Assembly: GCA_017380635.1 (NCBI GenBank)
Contig: JAFODP010000007.1
Span: 1 to 58,467 of the forward strand
Reading direction: 5' to 3'
Source of the DNA: Bacteroidales bacterium
Lineage (GTDB): Bacteria > Bacteroidota > Bacteroidia > Bacteroidales > UBA1402
Length of the DNA stretch: 58,467 nucleotides
A program made the position numbers and the translations under genes. Positions 1-7,069 of this stretch are shown piece after piece (positions within the stretch are counted from its first letter, which is position 1; each line of letters starts with the position of its first letter). The notes below the pieces were generated by a model. The model worked only from the letters and a program-made list of their open reading frames with translations. It had not been told where the DNA came from and ran no database searches.

Positions 1-285
1 GCAAGCAATTACGGCCAACACTTTCACTCGCTCCGGCTACACCTTTACTGGTTGGAATACCAAAGCTGACGGCAGCGGCACTTCATACACAGATAAGCAG
101 TCGATAACCTTGTCGCAAGATATCACGCTCTATGCGCAGTGGAAAAGAGCACCTGTTGTCGTTACTTTCGATGCCAATGGCGGTACGGGAACCATGGCCG
201 CGCAAACTTTTGTGGCCGGCGTTTCGCAAGCAATTACGGCCAACACTTTCACTCGCTCCGGCTACACCTTTACTGGTTGGAATAC
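1..285 (+). repeat. 60-base exact direct repeat with 225-base period
   Basis: Bases 1-60 are identical to bases 226-285, encoding the same piece of the InlB B-type repeat (around GYTFTGWNT). Identity at the DNA level, not just the protein level, suggests recent duplication or gene conversion of the 75-residue unit. More copies may lie left of the window. Confidence 0.9.
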
Positions 286-946
286 TGCTGCTGATGGTAG
301 GGGTACCTCATACAAAAATGTCCAAGTAATTACTTTGACGCAAGATATCACGCTTTACGCACAGTGGTTTACGCCTACATATGTAGATTTAGGCCTTTCT
401 GTAAAATGGGCTACCTGCAACGTGGGGGCCACCACTCCCGAAGGCTACGGCGATTACTTTGCCTGGGGCGAAAAGAGCCCGAAAAGCAACTACGCTTGGA
501 GTACGTATAAATATTGTAGTGGATCATCTTCAACCCTTACTAAGTATAATACCGATAGTAGCCGAGGTACGGTAGATAACAAAACTACCCTCGACCTTTC
601 CGACGATGCTGCCCGCGCCAATTGGGGCGGCAGTTGGCGAATGCCCACCAAAGCAGAGCAAGACGAACTACAAGATAACTGCATCTGGACTTGGACCACT
701 CAAAACGGAGTAAATGGCTGCAAAGTAACCAGCAAAACCAACGGAAACAGCATATTTCTGCCGGCGGCCGGTTACCGCGGTAGTGCTTCAGTCCTCAATG
801 GCGGTTCCGACGGCCTCTATTGGTCGAGTTCGCTCTACGAGGGCAATCCGAGCTACGCGTACACCTTGTACTTCAATTCGGGCTATGAGTACTGTCGCAG
901 CTACGGTCGCAACTACGGTCACAAGGTTCGCGCGGTTTGCCCGTAG
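2..946 (+). CDS. Surface protein C-terminal part: InlB B-type repeats plus FISUMP-like domain (5' partial)
   Basis: The frame is open at the left edge of the window, so the true start lies outside. About one and a half Listeria-Bacteroides (InlB B, Flg_new type) repeats are visible, with landmarks FDANGG, GYTFTGWNT and ITLYAQW. From about base 370 a C-terminal domain of roughly 190 residues follows, opening with YVDLGLSVKWATCNVGA and closing with KVRAVCP. It resembles the Fibrobacter succinogenes major paralogous (FISUMP-type) domain found on many Bacteroidales surface proteins. The role is inferred to be extracellular or adhesive; the ligand is unknown. The YWSSS and AYTLYF motifs near the end also occur in retroelement-diversified lectin-fold proteins. 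No terminator is obvious downstream. Confidence 0.8.
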   Translation, partial: QAITANTFTRSGYTFTGWNTKADGSGTSYTDKQSITLSQDITLYAQWKRAPVVVTFDANGGTGTMAAQTFVAGVSQAITANTFTRSGYTFTGWNTAADGRGTSYKNVQVITLTQDITLYAQWFTPTYVDLGLSVKWATCNVGATTPEGYGDYFAWGEKSPKSNYAWSTYKYCSGSSSTLTKYNTDSSRGTVDNKTTLDLSDDAARANWGGSWRMPTKAEQDELQDNCIWTWTTQNGVNGCKVTSKTNGNSIFLPAAGYRGSASVLNGGSDGLYWSSSLYEGNPSYAYTLYFNSGYEYCRSYGRNYGHKVRAVCP

Positions 947-1139
947 CCCGCGCGAGGCCGAAAGGCAGAGCGCCGGGCGTTTTGCCGGAATTTATCCCAA
1001 ATAAGTGCACGCCCTCACGCGCCATCATTTGTCAATACACGCAGCGAGCGGGCAGCCGAGCCTTGCACCGGCGGCCCTGCGAGCCGCATTGTCAATCCCG
1101 AATTCTAAGCGGAAGTTTTCCGGCGAGGGCGCAGGGCGT
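947..1139. other. GC-rich intergenic stretch
   Basis: The 193 bases between the surface protein and hipA are clearly more GC-rich than their surroundings. They contain short imperfect GC hairpins (for example around 970-990) but no convincing gene, promoter or T-tailed terminator. Confidence 0.5.
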
Positions 1140-2423
1140 TTAATAAGCACGATATAGCAGGGTCTTGTCTATCTCCGTCATCGTATTTGATGGAATATCG
1201 TATTCCTTGGCAATTGTCGGCCACATAGAAACAGCATGGCAAATCTCATCGACTATATAGCTTGCACGCTTAATGTGCATGGCTTCTGCCACGGCCAGTA
1301 AATCAGTTCGGGTAATATTATCCCACTTGTTATTGATAGACATCTGATGCTGCGATGTCCAATCACCTTTTGGATTGTATGCCCACGATACATCGTATGC
1401 AGGCGATAATTTCCAAGTGCCGGTCTTGTCCATCAAGAACGATATGTTCTTTGTATGGTCGTCCTGATTACGGGCAATAACATTGAACACCATTCTTCGG
1501 AACATTTGTTCGGCCTGTCCATAGGGCAAACGAAGCTGGCGCATTACCTGAAACGCTTGTTCATACGAGTAAGCGTGTAACATCCTGTAGTCGTAGTGCG
1601 CCAATCCGCAGAGTGTCTGCATATGTACTTTTTCGTTGCTTCCGATACGGTCGAAACGCTTTGTCATAAAGTGAGCTCTTCCATTCTCTTCAAGTAAACA
1701 GCACTCGGTCATCTCCAATCCTGCTTGTAATGCCATTTTATAATAGGCATACTCAATCTTTCCATAATGCTGAGGGTCGCCTAAAGCGGAATTTGTTACG
1801 CCATCCAATTTCAATAGCCAATGGCTGAAACCTTCTGGCGCGTCAACTTGTCCTGAACGAACTTCTCCTGTCTTGTCATTGTAGGCAATAACGGCTTTAG
1901 CTCGTTGTCCGCCTGCCGATGTACTCACCTTTATAATGTTAACAATAGCTTCTTTGGTGTCCTCATTGAGGTTTGTGTTCAGTTCGGCTTTATTCGATAA
2001 TACCTCTGAGGCAATTTCAACTAAAGAACTGATTTCAATGGCAGATGATTGGTCTAAGTAATCATCTTTGGCAGGTACAAACTCCAATGCCCCCATTGAA
2101 CGCTTACTTTGATAACATAATCGTTCCACCGGGTTTGCAAATGTTCTGCCCAAGGAACTGAGCCATCTGTCCAATAGTGCCTTTCCGTAGGCATCTGGAA
2201 GCGCATCTGCCAAAAGTCCGGGAAGTCCCATGAATGTCTCTGTAGATAATTCCCTGAATGAATGTGGTCCATTCTTTTCAATAGGCATTTTTAAGGGTGA
2301 TAGATTCCAATCATTCTTGGCGAAAGATGGTTCATACTCAAATGTGGCAGTTCCCGTACTTTCATTCCAAAGCACAGCACCTGCATATTCACCCCAGATA
2401 TATACTTTTGCTAAATTTACCAT
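1140..2423 (-). CDS. hipA: HipA-family serine/threonine kinase toxin
   Basis: Toxin half of a type II HipBA toxin-antitoxin module. HipA kinases phosphorylate cytosolic targets (glutamyl-tRNA synthetase in E. coli) and cause growth arrest. Of 427 residues, the N-terminal subdomain shows GLPGLLADALPDAYG (66-80), typical of HipA. A glycine-rich loop GGQRAKA (171-177) matches the GGARPKA-type loop, DDHTKN (321-326) holds the catalytic Asp and Asn, and SPAYDVS (340-346) is the metal-binding motif. All core kinase motifs are present, so it should be active. It follows hipB on the same strand and overlaps it by 7 bases. The host target cannot be read from the sequence. Confidence 0.93.
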   Translation of the reverse strand: MVNLAKVYIWGEYAGAVLWNESTGTATFEYEPSFAKNDWNLSPLKMPIEKNGPHSFRELSTETFMGLPGLLADALPDAYGKALLDRWLSSLGRTFANPVERLCYQSKRSMGALEFVPAKDDYLDQSSAIEISSLVEIASEVLSNKAELNTNLNEDTKEAIVNIIKVSTSAGGQRAKAVIAYNDKTGEVRSGQVDAPEGFSHWLLKLDGVTNSALGDPQHYGKIEYAYYKMALQAGLEMTECCLLEENGRAHFMTKRFDRIGSNEKVHMQTLCGLAHYDYRMLHAYSYEQAFQVMRQLRLPYGQAEQMFRRMVFNVIARNQDDHTKNISFLMDKTGTWKLSPAYDVSWAYNPKGDWTSQHQMSINNKWDNITRTDLLAVAEAMHIKRASYIVDEICHAVSMWPTIAKEYDIPSNTMTEIDKTLLYRAY

Positions 2424-2755
2424 TCTAATTCGGTTTTGTCGTTATTATTCTTAGTTGCAGATGCGCGTTTTCGTGACTTTTGGCCATCTAATAGCTTGGC
2501 GTATACAATCGGGCTGATTTCTGGTTCTTTAAAGAAATCAGATAACATATCTAATGAATTTAGCGCTCTCAATAACGGAATCAAAGTCTTGAGAGATACG
2601 CTTTCTCCTCGCTCCAATGCTGCCACGCTGCTTATTGAAACTCCGGCTGACAGCGAGAGATCTTTTTGACTGACATTATGTTCAAGTCTCAAACGTTTTA
2701 TGGTTTCACCAAGCTTCGAGAGAATCATATTGTCTGTTAGTTCGTATAATTCCAT
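2417..2755 (-). CDS. hipB: HipB-like antitoxin, helix-turn-helix regulator
   Basis: A 112-residue protein with an XRE/HTH_3 fold at about residues 15-68 (LGETIKRLRLEHNVSQKDLS, then ALERGESVSLKTLIPLLRAL), followed by a basic, polar tail of about 30 residues. HipB proteins bind and neutralise HipA and repress their own operon. Its stop region overlaps the hipA start by 7 bases, which suggests translational coupling with antitoxin made first. A Bacteroides-type promoter with a palindrome over its upstream part lies just ahead (2784-2820), consistent with autoregulation. The long C-terminal tail is where HipA contact would be expected, but this is inference. Confidence 0.88.
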   Translation of the reverse strand: MELYELTDNMILSKLGETIKRLRLEHNVSQKDLSLSAGVSISSVAALERGESVSLKTLIPLLRALNSLDMLSDFFKEPEISPIVYAKLLDGQKSRKRASATKNNNDKTELEW

Positions 2756-2783
2756 AATCGTTGCTTTTTAAATTATTGTACCG

Positions 2784-2813
2784 CAAATGTATAAACAATC
2801 ATTGAAATTGCAA
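2784..2813 (-). promoter_or_regulatory. hipBA promoter
   Basis: Read on the minus strand: TTG (2813-2811), a 19-base spacer and TACATTTG (2791-2784), a good match to the Bacteroides TTTG/TAnnTTTG promoter. It lies 29 bases before the hipB start codon. Confidence 0.7.
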
Positions 2814-2820
2814 TGGTTGT
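2795..2820. promoter_or_regulatory. Palindromic candidate HipB operator
   Basis: ACAATCATTG (2795-2804) and CAATGGTTGT (2811-2820) form an inverted repeat with 9 of 10 positions matched and a 6-base centre. It covers the upstream box and spacer of the hipBA promoter, where an autorepressor would act. It also sits 18 bases upstream of the divergent rpiB promoter. Confidence 0.6.
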
Positions 2821-2837
2821 TTTGCTTAATAAATAAA

Positions 2838-2869
2838 TTTGCCAAATTGTGCAGAGTGTATTACTTTTG
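2838..2869 (+). promoter_or_regulatory. rpiB promoter
   Basis: TTTG (2838-2841), a 20-base spacer and TACTTTTG (2862-2869) match the Bacteroides primary-sigma consensus. It lies 26 bases ahead of the chosen rpiB start, which rules out the upstream TTG at 2839 as the start codon. Confidence 0.8.
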
Positions 2870-2895
2870 TGCCACGAAATTTATACTCAAAAAAT

Positions 2896-3351
2896 ATGAC
2901 TCCCGACGACAGTACCCCTGTGGCGATATGTAGCGACCACGCGGGCTATGAATTAAAAGAATTTGTATGTGACTGGCTCACAGAAAAGAACATTCCCTTT
3001 ATCAATTTTGGGACTTACTCTCCCGATAGTTGTGATTATGCCGATTTTGCACATCCTCTGGCAGAATCTATCGAAAGCGGCGAATCTTGCTGCGGTATTG
3101 CCATTTGCGGTAGCGGCGAAGGCGTTTGCATGACGGTGAACAAGCATCAGTCTATTCGTGGCGCACTTTGCTGGACTCCCGAAATTGCCAAATTGACCCG
3201 TCAGCACAACGATGCGAACGTTTGCTGTATGCCGGCTCGTTTCATCGAAAAGGAAACAGCTATCGAAATTATTGAACTTTTCTTCAACACGGCTTTCGAC
3301 GGCGGTCGTCATCAGACACGCATCGAAAAAATTCCTTTGGACGAAGATTGA
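2896..3351 (+). CDS. rpiB: Ribose-5-phosphate isomerase B
   Basis: Interconverts ribose 5-phosphate and ribulose 5-phosphate in the cytosolic pentose phosphate pathway. The 151-residue protein has the usual RpiB/LacAB length. It shows the N-terminal SDHAGYELK motif, the YAD motif, ICGSGEGVCMTVNKH (phosphate-binding loop with the catalytic Cys region) and RQHNDANV near the end. The ATG at 2896 is chosen because the promoter lies inside the longer TTG-started frame. The gene stands alone, divergent from hipBA, and ends in a clear hairpin terminator. Confidence 0.93.
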   Translation: MTPDDSTPVAICSDHAGYELKEFVCDWLTEKNIPFINFGTYSPDSCDYADFAHPLAESIESGESCCGIAICGSGEGVCMTVNKHQSIRGALCWTPEIAKLTRQHNDANVCCMPARFIEKETAIEIIELFFNTAFDGGRHQTRIEKIPLDED

Positions 3352-3387
3352 TGTTGAGCCTCTTACAGCGCTCATGCTGAAAAAATT

Positions 3388-3423
3388 AGGACGTTTCTCA
3401 CGAAAAGAAGCGTCCTTTTTTTT
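3388..3423 (+). terminator. Rho-independent terminator after rpiB, possibly bidirectional
   Basis: AGGACGTTTCT (3388-3398) pairs with AGAAGCGTCCT (3406-3416), with one G-T pair and a 7-base loop, followed by eight T. The A-rich sequence on the left could also serve the convergent yggS gene. Confidence 0.85.
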
Positions 3424-3452
3424 GTATGGCAAGGCTGTCAATCTGCCGACTA

Positions 3453-4118
3453 TTATTGACGTTCGCCGAAAATAGCGCTGCCGATGCGCACCATGGTGCT
3501 GCCGCAAGCCAAAGCGATGTGGTAGTCGTCCGACATGCCGATGGAAAGTTCACAGAAACTGTCTTCCTGCGCGAAATGTTTGGCTTTGGCTTGGTCGAAA
3601 CAAGTTTTCAGTTGCAAGAATTCCTGGCTTATCTGTTCCTGATTGTCGGTGAAAGTGGCCATGCCCATCAAACCGACCAAGCGAATGTTTTTCAGCAATT
3701 TCCAGTCTTCGCTCTCCAGGTAGGACGAAAGTTCGTCGGGGCTGAAGCCGAATTTGTGCTCCTCGCGCGCAATGTGTACTTGCAGCAAACAATCGATAAT
3801 GCGGTGATTCTTGGCCGCTTCCTTGTCTATTTCTTTTAACAAATCGGCGCTATCTACCGCATGAATCAGACGAACGAAAGGCGCAATATATTTGATCTTG
3901 TTTTTCTGCAAATGTCCGATGAAATGCCATTCCACGTCTTGAGGCATTTGCAAGTGTTTGTCTCTCATTTCCAAGGCTCTGCTTTCTCCAAAAATGCGTT
4001 GTCCACCTTGGTAGGCGGCTTGTAGTTTTTCGATGGCCTGAAATTTGGAAACCGCTATCAACTTCACTTGTGTCGGGAGCTTTTTTCGGATGCTTTGTAT
4101 GTTTTCGGAAATATTCAT
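3453..4118 (-). CDS. yggS: YggS/PROSC-family PLP homeostasis protein
   Basis: Cytosolic pyridoxal-5'-phosphate-binding protein with an alanine-racemase-type TIM barrel. The family is non-catalytic and buffers PLP, affecting amino acid and keto-acid balance. It is 221 residues, the usual length. Lys25 in IAVSKFQ is the expected PLP Schiff-base residue, and IFGESRALEM and WHFIGHLQKNKIKYI are hallmark motifs. The C-terminal LSIGMSDDYHIAL and GSTMVRIGSAIFGER complete the phosphate site. It is a single gene convergent with rpiB. The 160 bases upstream hold no promoter I would trust. Confidence 0.93.
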   Translation of the reverse strand: MNISENIQSIRKKLPTQVKLIAVSKFQAIEKLQAAYQGGQRIFGESRALEMRDKHLQMPQDVEWHFIGHLQKNKIKYIAPFVRLIHAVDSADLLKEIDKEAAKNHRIIDCLLQVHIAREEHKFGFSPDELSSYLESEDWKLLKNIRLVGLMGMATFTDNQEQISQEFLQLKTCFDQAKAKHFAQEDSFCELSIGMSDDYHIALACGSTMVRIGSAIFGERQ

Positions 4119-4278
4119 ATATTCGCGTTCAATTAGGCTTGGTTCAACGAAATAGCGCCATTTCAGCGCGGCTGCAAAGCTATAAAAATTTTAAAAAATG
4201 TTATAATTTATCCGTCTCCTGAAACTATTTTGTCAATCCCGCGTCTAATGCGTAAAATTGCACATAAAAATTACAGCT

Positions 4279-5565
4279 ATGAAAACTCGTATTATTGCTT
4301 TATGTTCTATCATCGCTTGTTTATCATTCCTTAATGCGCAAGCGCAATCATACAACGATGATGCTTACTATCATCCCAAGTATGCCAAAAAGGAAAAAGC
4401 GAAGATAAAAGATCAACCTATCAGTACCGAAACTATTTTAAGCACTTCATCTTCTTCATCTTCTTCTCGCGATGTGGATGAATACAATCGTCGTGGCGCG
4501 TCTTCTATTAACGATCTTGCTGTTGCGCCGGTAGATTCTGTTACCATCAGTGCCGAAGAATATCAGGAATTTCAGTATAGCGAACGTATTCGTCGTTTTC
4601 ACGATGCCGATTTTACCACGCATATCACCGAAGATGGCTATCTGAATGTTTATCTCGAAGATGGCGCAGAACTCACTATCTATTACGACGATAACGATTG
4701 GGACGATTATTATTACTATTCTTGGATGAGTCCTTGGGCGTACGACAGATTCTATCATCCTTATTGGGCTTATCACCGTCATTATTTCACTTACGATTAT
4801 CATTGGCATCATCATTGTCACGATTGGTATTATTGGGGTGGTTTCCAACCTTGGTACTACGATGTGCATTATGGTTTTTACGATCCTTATTGGGATTATC
4901 CTCATCACCATTATCCTGTTTATCATGGTCATCATCATGTGCATCACAATGCTTGGGGACAACCTACTTATTATGCGCATGCAGGCAAAAGACCGACGGC
5001 TAATACGCAGTTAAGACGCAGCGCTGATACCCGTTCGGCTGTGTACAACAATTATGCTTCTTCTTCGACTCGTCGTGGCAATGCTACTTCGGTTCGCTCT
5101 ACTTCATCTACTTCTACTGGACGTGGCACAAGCAACAGACAAACGGCAGTGATTAACGATCGTGCTTCTTCATCGGGTAGAAGTTCTTCTTCATCGAGCG
5201 CCGTTCGCAGTGGATCATCATCGAGTGGCAGAAGCTCGTATTCCGGCAGCGGATCGTCATCGAGTGGCAGAAGTTCGTACAATAGTGGCAGTTCTTCGTC
5301 AAGAAGTTCGTCTTCGTCGAGCGCCGTTCGCAGTGGTTCGTCATCCTCTTCAAGCAGAAGCAGTTCGTCTTCAGGTCGAAGCAGTTCTTATTCTTCCGGC
5401 AGAAGTTCTTATTCGGGCAGTAGCTCGTCTTACTCTCGCAGTTCGTCCAGCTCTTATTCATCAGGAAGCAGTTCTTACTCGGGTAGTTCGTATTCGGGTT
5501 CGTCCAGCAGTTCTTATTCTGGCGGCGGCCGATCATCCGGATCGAGCAGTTCTGGTCGTAGATAA
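4279..5565 (+). CDS. Exported His/Tyr/Trp-rich and Ser-rich low-complexity protein
   Basis: Function unknown. The ATG at 4279 gives a clean signal peptide (MKTRIIALCSII to AQAQ); the TTG at 4258 only lengthens it. After an acidic and Ser-rich segment, about residues 135-240 are crowded with Tyr, His, Trp and Asp (YWAYHRHYF, YHWHHHCHDWYYWGG, YPHHHYPVYHGHHHVHH), a composition that could bind metal ions. The last 150 residues are almost only Ser with Gly, Arg and Tyr in short SSSSSGRSSYS-like repeats. It lies 25 bases ahead of an OmpP1/FadL-like barrel gene on the same strand, so it is probably surface-exposed or periplasmic and co-expressed. Confidence 0.75.
   Translation: MKTRIIALCSIIACLSFLNAQAQSYNDDAYYHPKYAKKEKAKIKDQPISTETILSTSSSSSSSRDVDEYNRRGASSINDLAVAPVDSVTISAEEYQEFQYSERIRRFHDADFTTHITEDGYLNVYLEDGAELTIYYDDNDWDDYYYYSWMSPWAYDRFYHPYWAYHRHYFTYDYHWHHHCHDWYYWGGFQPWYYDVHYGFYDPYWDYPHHHYPVYHGHHHVHHNAWGQPTYYAHAGKRPTANTQLRRSADTRSAVYNNYASSSTRRGNATSVRSTSSTSTGRGTSNRQTAVINDRASSSGRSSSSSSAVRSGSSSSGRSSYSGSGSSSSGRSSYNSGSSSSRSSSSSSAVRSGSSSSSSRSSSSSGRSSSYSSGRSSYSGSSSSYSRSSSSSYSSGSSSYSGSSYSGSSSSSYSGGGRSSGSSSSGRR
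5000..5565 (+). repeat. Degenerate short tandem repeats encoding the Ser-rich tail
   Basis: Repeated blocks such as AGCAGTTCTTATTC and AGTGGCAGAAG recur through the 3' half of the gene, producing serine runs. A tract like this can expand or contract by slippage. Confidence 0.7.
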
Positions 5566-5590
5566 TTGAATGACAGTAAATTTGACAACT

Positions 5591-7069
5591 ATGAAAAAGA
5601 TATATATTTCCGCCATCACTTTATTATTGGCTATCTTGCCCACGATGGCACAAGAAACTTTCGACTTGTTGAAATACAACCAGCAAGATGTTTTGGGAAC
5701 GGCTCGTTCCATGTCAATGTCTAATGCGATGGGTGCGGTGGGTGCCGATGTGACGGCCATTTCTATCAATCCGGCGGGTTTGGGTATCTATCGTAGCGGC
5801 GATGTAAACTTGACGCTCAATTTGGCCAATACCAAAGTTTCATCTTCCTCCTTGGTGTCGGATAATACCAAATTCAATGTGAGCAGTTTTGGTTATGTTT
5901 TCGCGAGCGATATGCATTCCGACGATGAATTGGCATTTTTTAATATGGCAATCACCTACAATCGTCAGGCTAATCATTTTCGTAATAGTTCTATCAGAAA
6001 ATATGCTTCGCCGATATCTATTTTGGATAATCTTTACGAAGGCGATCCGATGGAAAGTTTGGCTTATACCACTTACTTGCTCGATAAAGAATACAATCCC
6101 ATTCTACAAGCCGGCGAAAAAGTGGATTATTCTCAACGCGTGATAGAAAGTGGAAGTAGCGGCGTTTGGGATTTCTCGATGGCTTTCAATTATGCATATT
6201 GGTTGTATTTGGGATTTTCAGTAGGGGTGCAACATTTGGACTACACGATGACGTCTTTCTATCACGAAGATTTTGAATTGGGTGGCTCCATGGATTACAA
6301 TAATAAATTCAATAGCAGCGGTTTGGGTTACAATGTTAAAGTAGGTGGTATTATCCGTCCTTTCCCGGCATTGCGCTTGGGCGTGGCATATCATTCTCCT
6401 ACGGTGTATGTGATGACCGATGATATCGTTTTTGCCGAAATGAACAGTTATGGCGTTCCTAATGACGCAGGTGCTTTGGTGGATGCTTCGGCTCGTCATA
6501 AATTGGAATATCGTTATTATACCTACGATATGAATACGCCGCAAAAGGTGATTTTGAGCGCGGCTTTGCAACTGGGAAAGAGAGCTATGCTTAGTGTGGA
6601 TTACGAAATGTTGGACTATACCACGATGAATCTCTACGATACTTATGGCTTTGTTTACGAAGATGTACGTCAAGATATTCAGCGTAAACTGAACAATGTG
6701 CGCAATTTGCGTCTTGGTGCCGAATGGCGTTTGAACGATGTGATGAGTTTGCGTGGCGGTTATGCATACATGCCGAGCCCGGTGAAATCTTCGGTGATAA
6801 CAGATCATCAAGAAGTGTTCACACCTTCATTGACGCCTCATTATAGTATTATCGATAACAAGGGAACTTCGGTGTATTCTTTGGGTTTGGGCTTGCGTTT
6901 CGACGATTTCTATCTCGATTTTGCTTATCAGAACCGCAGTTATGGCGAACAGTTCTATCCTTATTACAATTGGGTGAAGTTGGACGGAGAAGCGCTGCCT
7001 TACAACAATGCTTCTTATTTAAAAACTACTCAGAACAACTTTGCCATGACTTTAGGCATGCGTTTTTAA
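5591..7069 (+). CDS. OmpP1/FadL-family outer membrane barrel protein
   Basis: Predicted outer membrane beta-barrel of the OmpP1/FadL superfamily, often annotated as hemin receptor in Bacteroidales. The family takes up hydrophobic substrates, but the substrate here is unknown. The ATG at 5591 gives a signal peptide (MKKIYISAITLLLAILPTMAQ). The mature N-terminus carries GTARSMSMSNAMGAVGADVTAISINPAG, here given as its key parts GTARSMSMSNAMGA and ISINPAGLG, the family's conserved hatch segment. The rest alternates short aromatic strands, and the protein ends in Phe (LGMRF), typical of barrel proteins. The 3' end overlaps the convergent uvrB by 18 bases. Confidence 0.85.
   Translation: MKKIYISAITLLLAILPTMAQETFDLLKYNQQDVLGTARSMSMSNAMGAVGADVTAISINPAGLGIYRSGDVNLTLNLANTKVSSSSLVSDNTKFNVSSFGYVFASDMHSDDELAFFNMAITYNRQANHFRNSSIRKYASPISILDNLYEGDPMESLAYTTYLLDKEYNPILQAGEKVDYSQRVIESGSSGVWDFSMAFNYAYWLYLGFSVGVQHLDYTMTSFYHEDFELGGSMDYNNKFNSSGLGYNVKVGGIIRPFPALRLGVAYHSPTVYVMTDDIVFAEMNSYGVPNDAGALVDASARHKLEYRYYTYDMNTPQKVILSAALQLGKRAMLSVDYEMLDYTTMNLYDTYGFVYEDVRQDIQRKLNNVRNLRLGAEWRLNDVMSLRGGYAYMPSPVKSSVITDHQEVFTPSLTPHYSIIDNKGTSVYSLGLGLRFDDFYLDFAYQNRSYGEQFYPYYNWVKLDGEALPYNNASYLKTTQNNFAMTLGMRF

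Noticed and set aside
947..1139. Template repeat of a diversity-generating retroelement after the FISUMP domain
   Set aside because: No near-copy of the 3' end of the gene is found there and no reverse transcriptase lies in the window.
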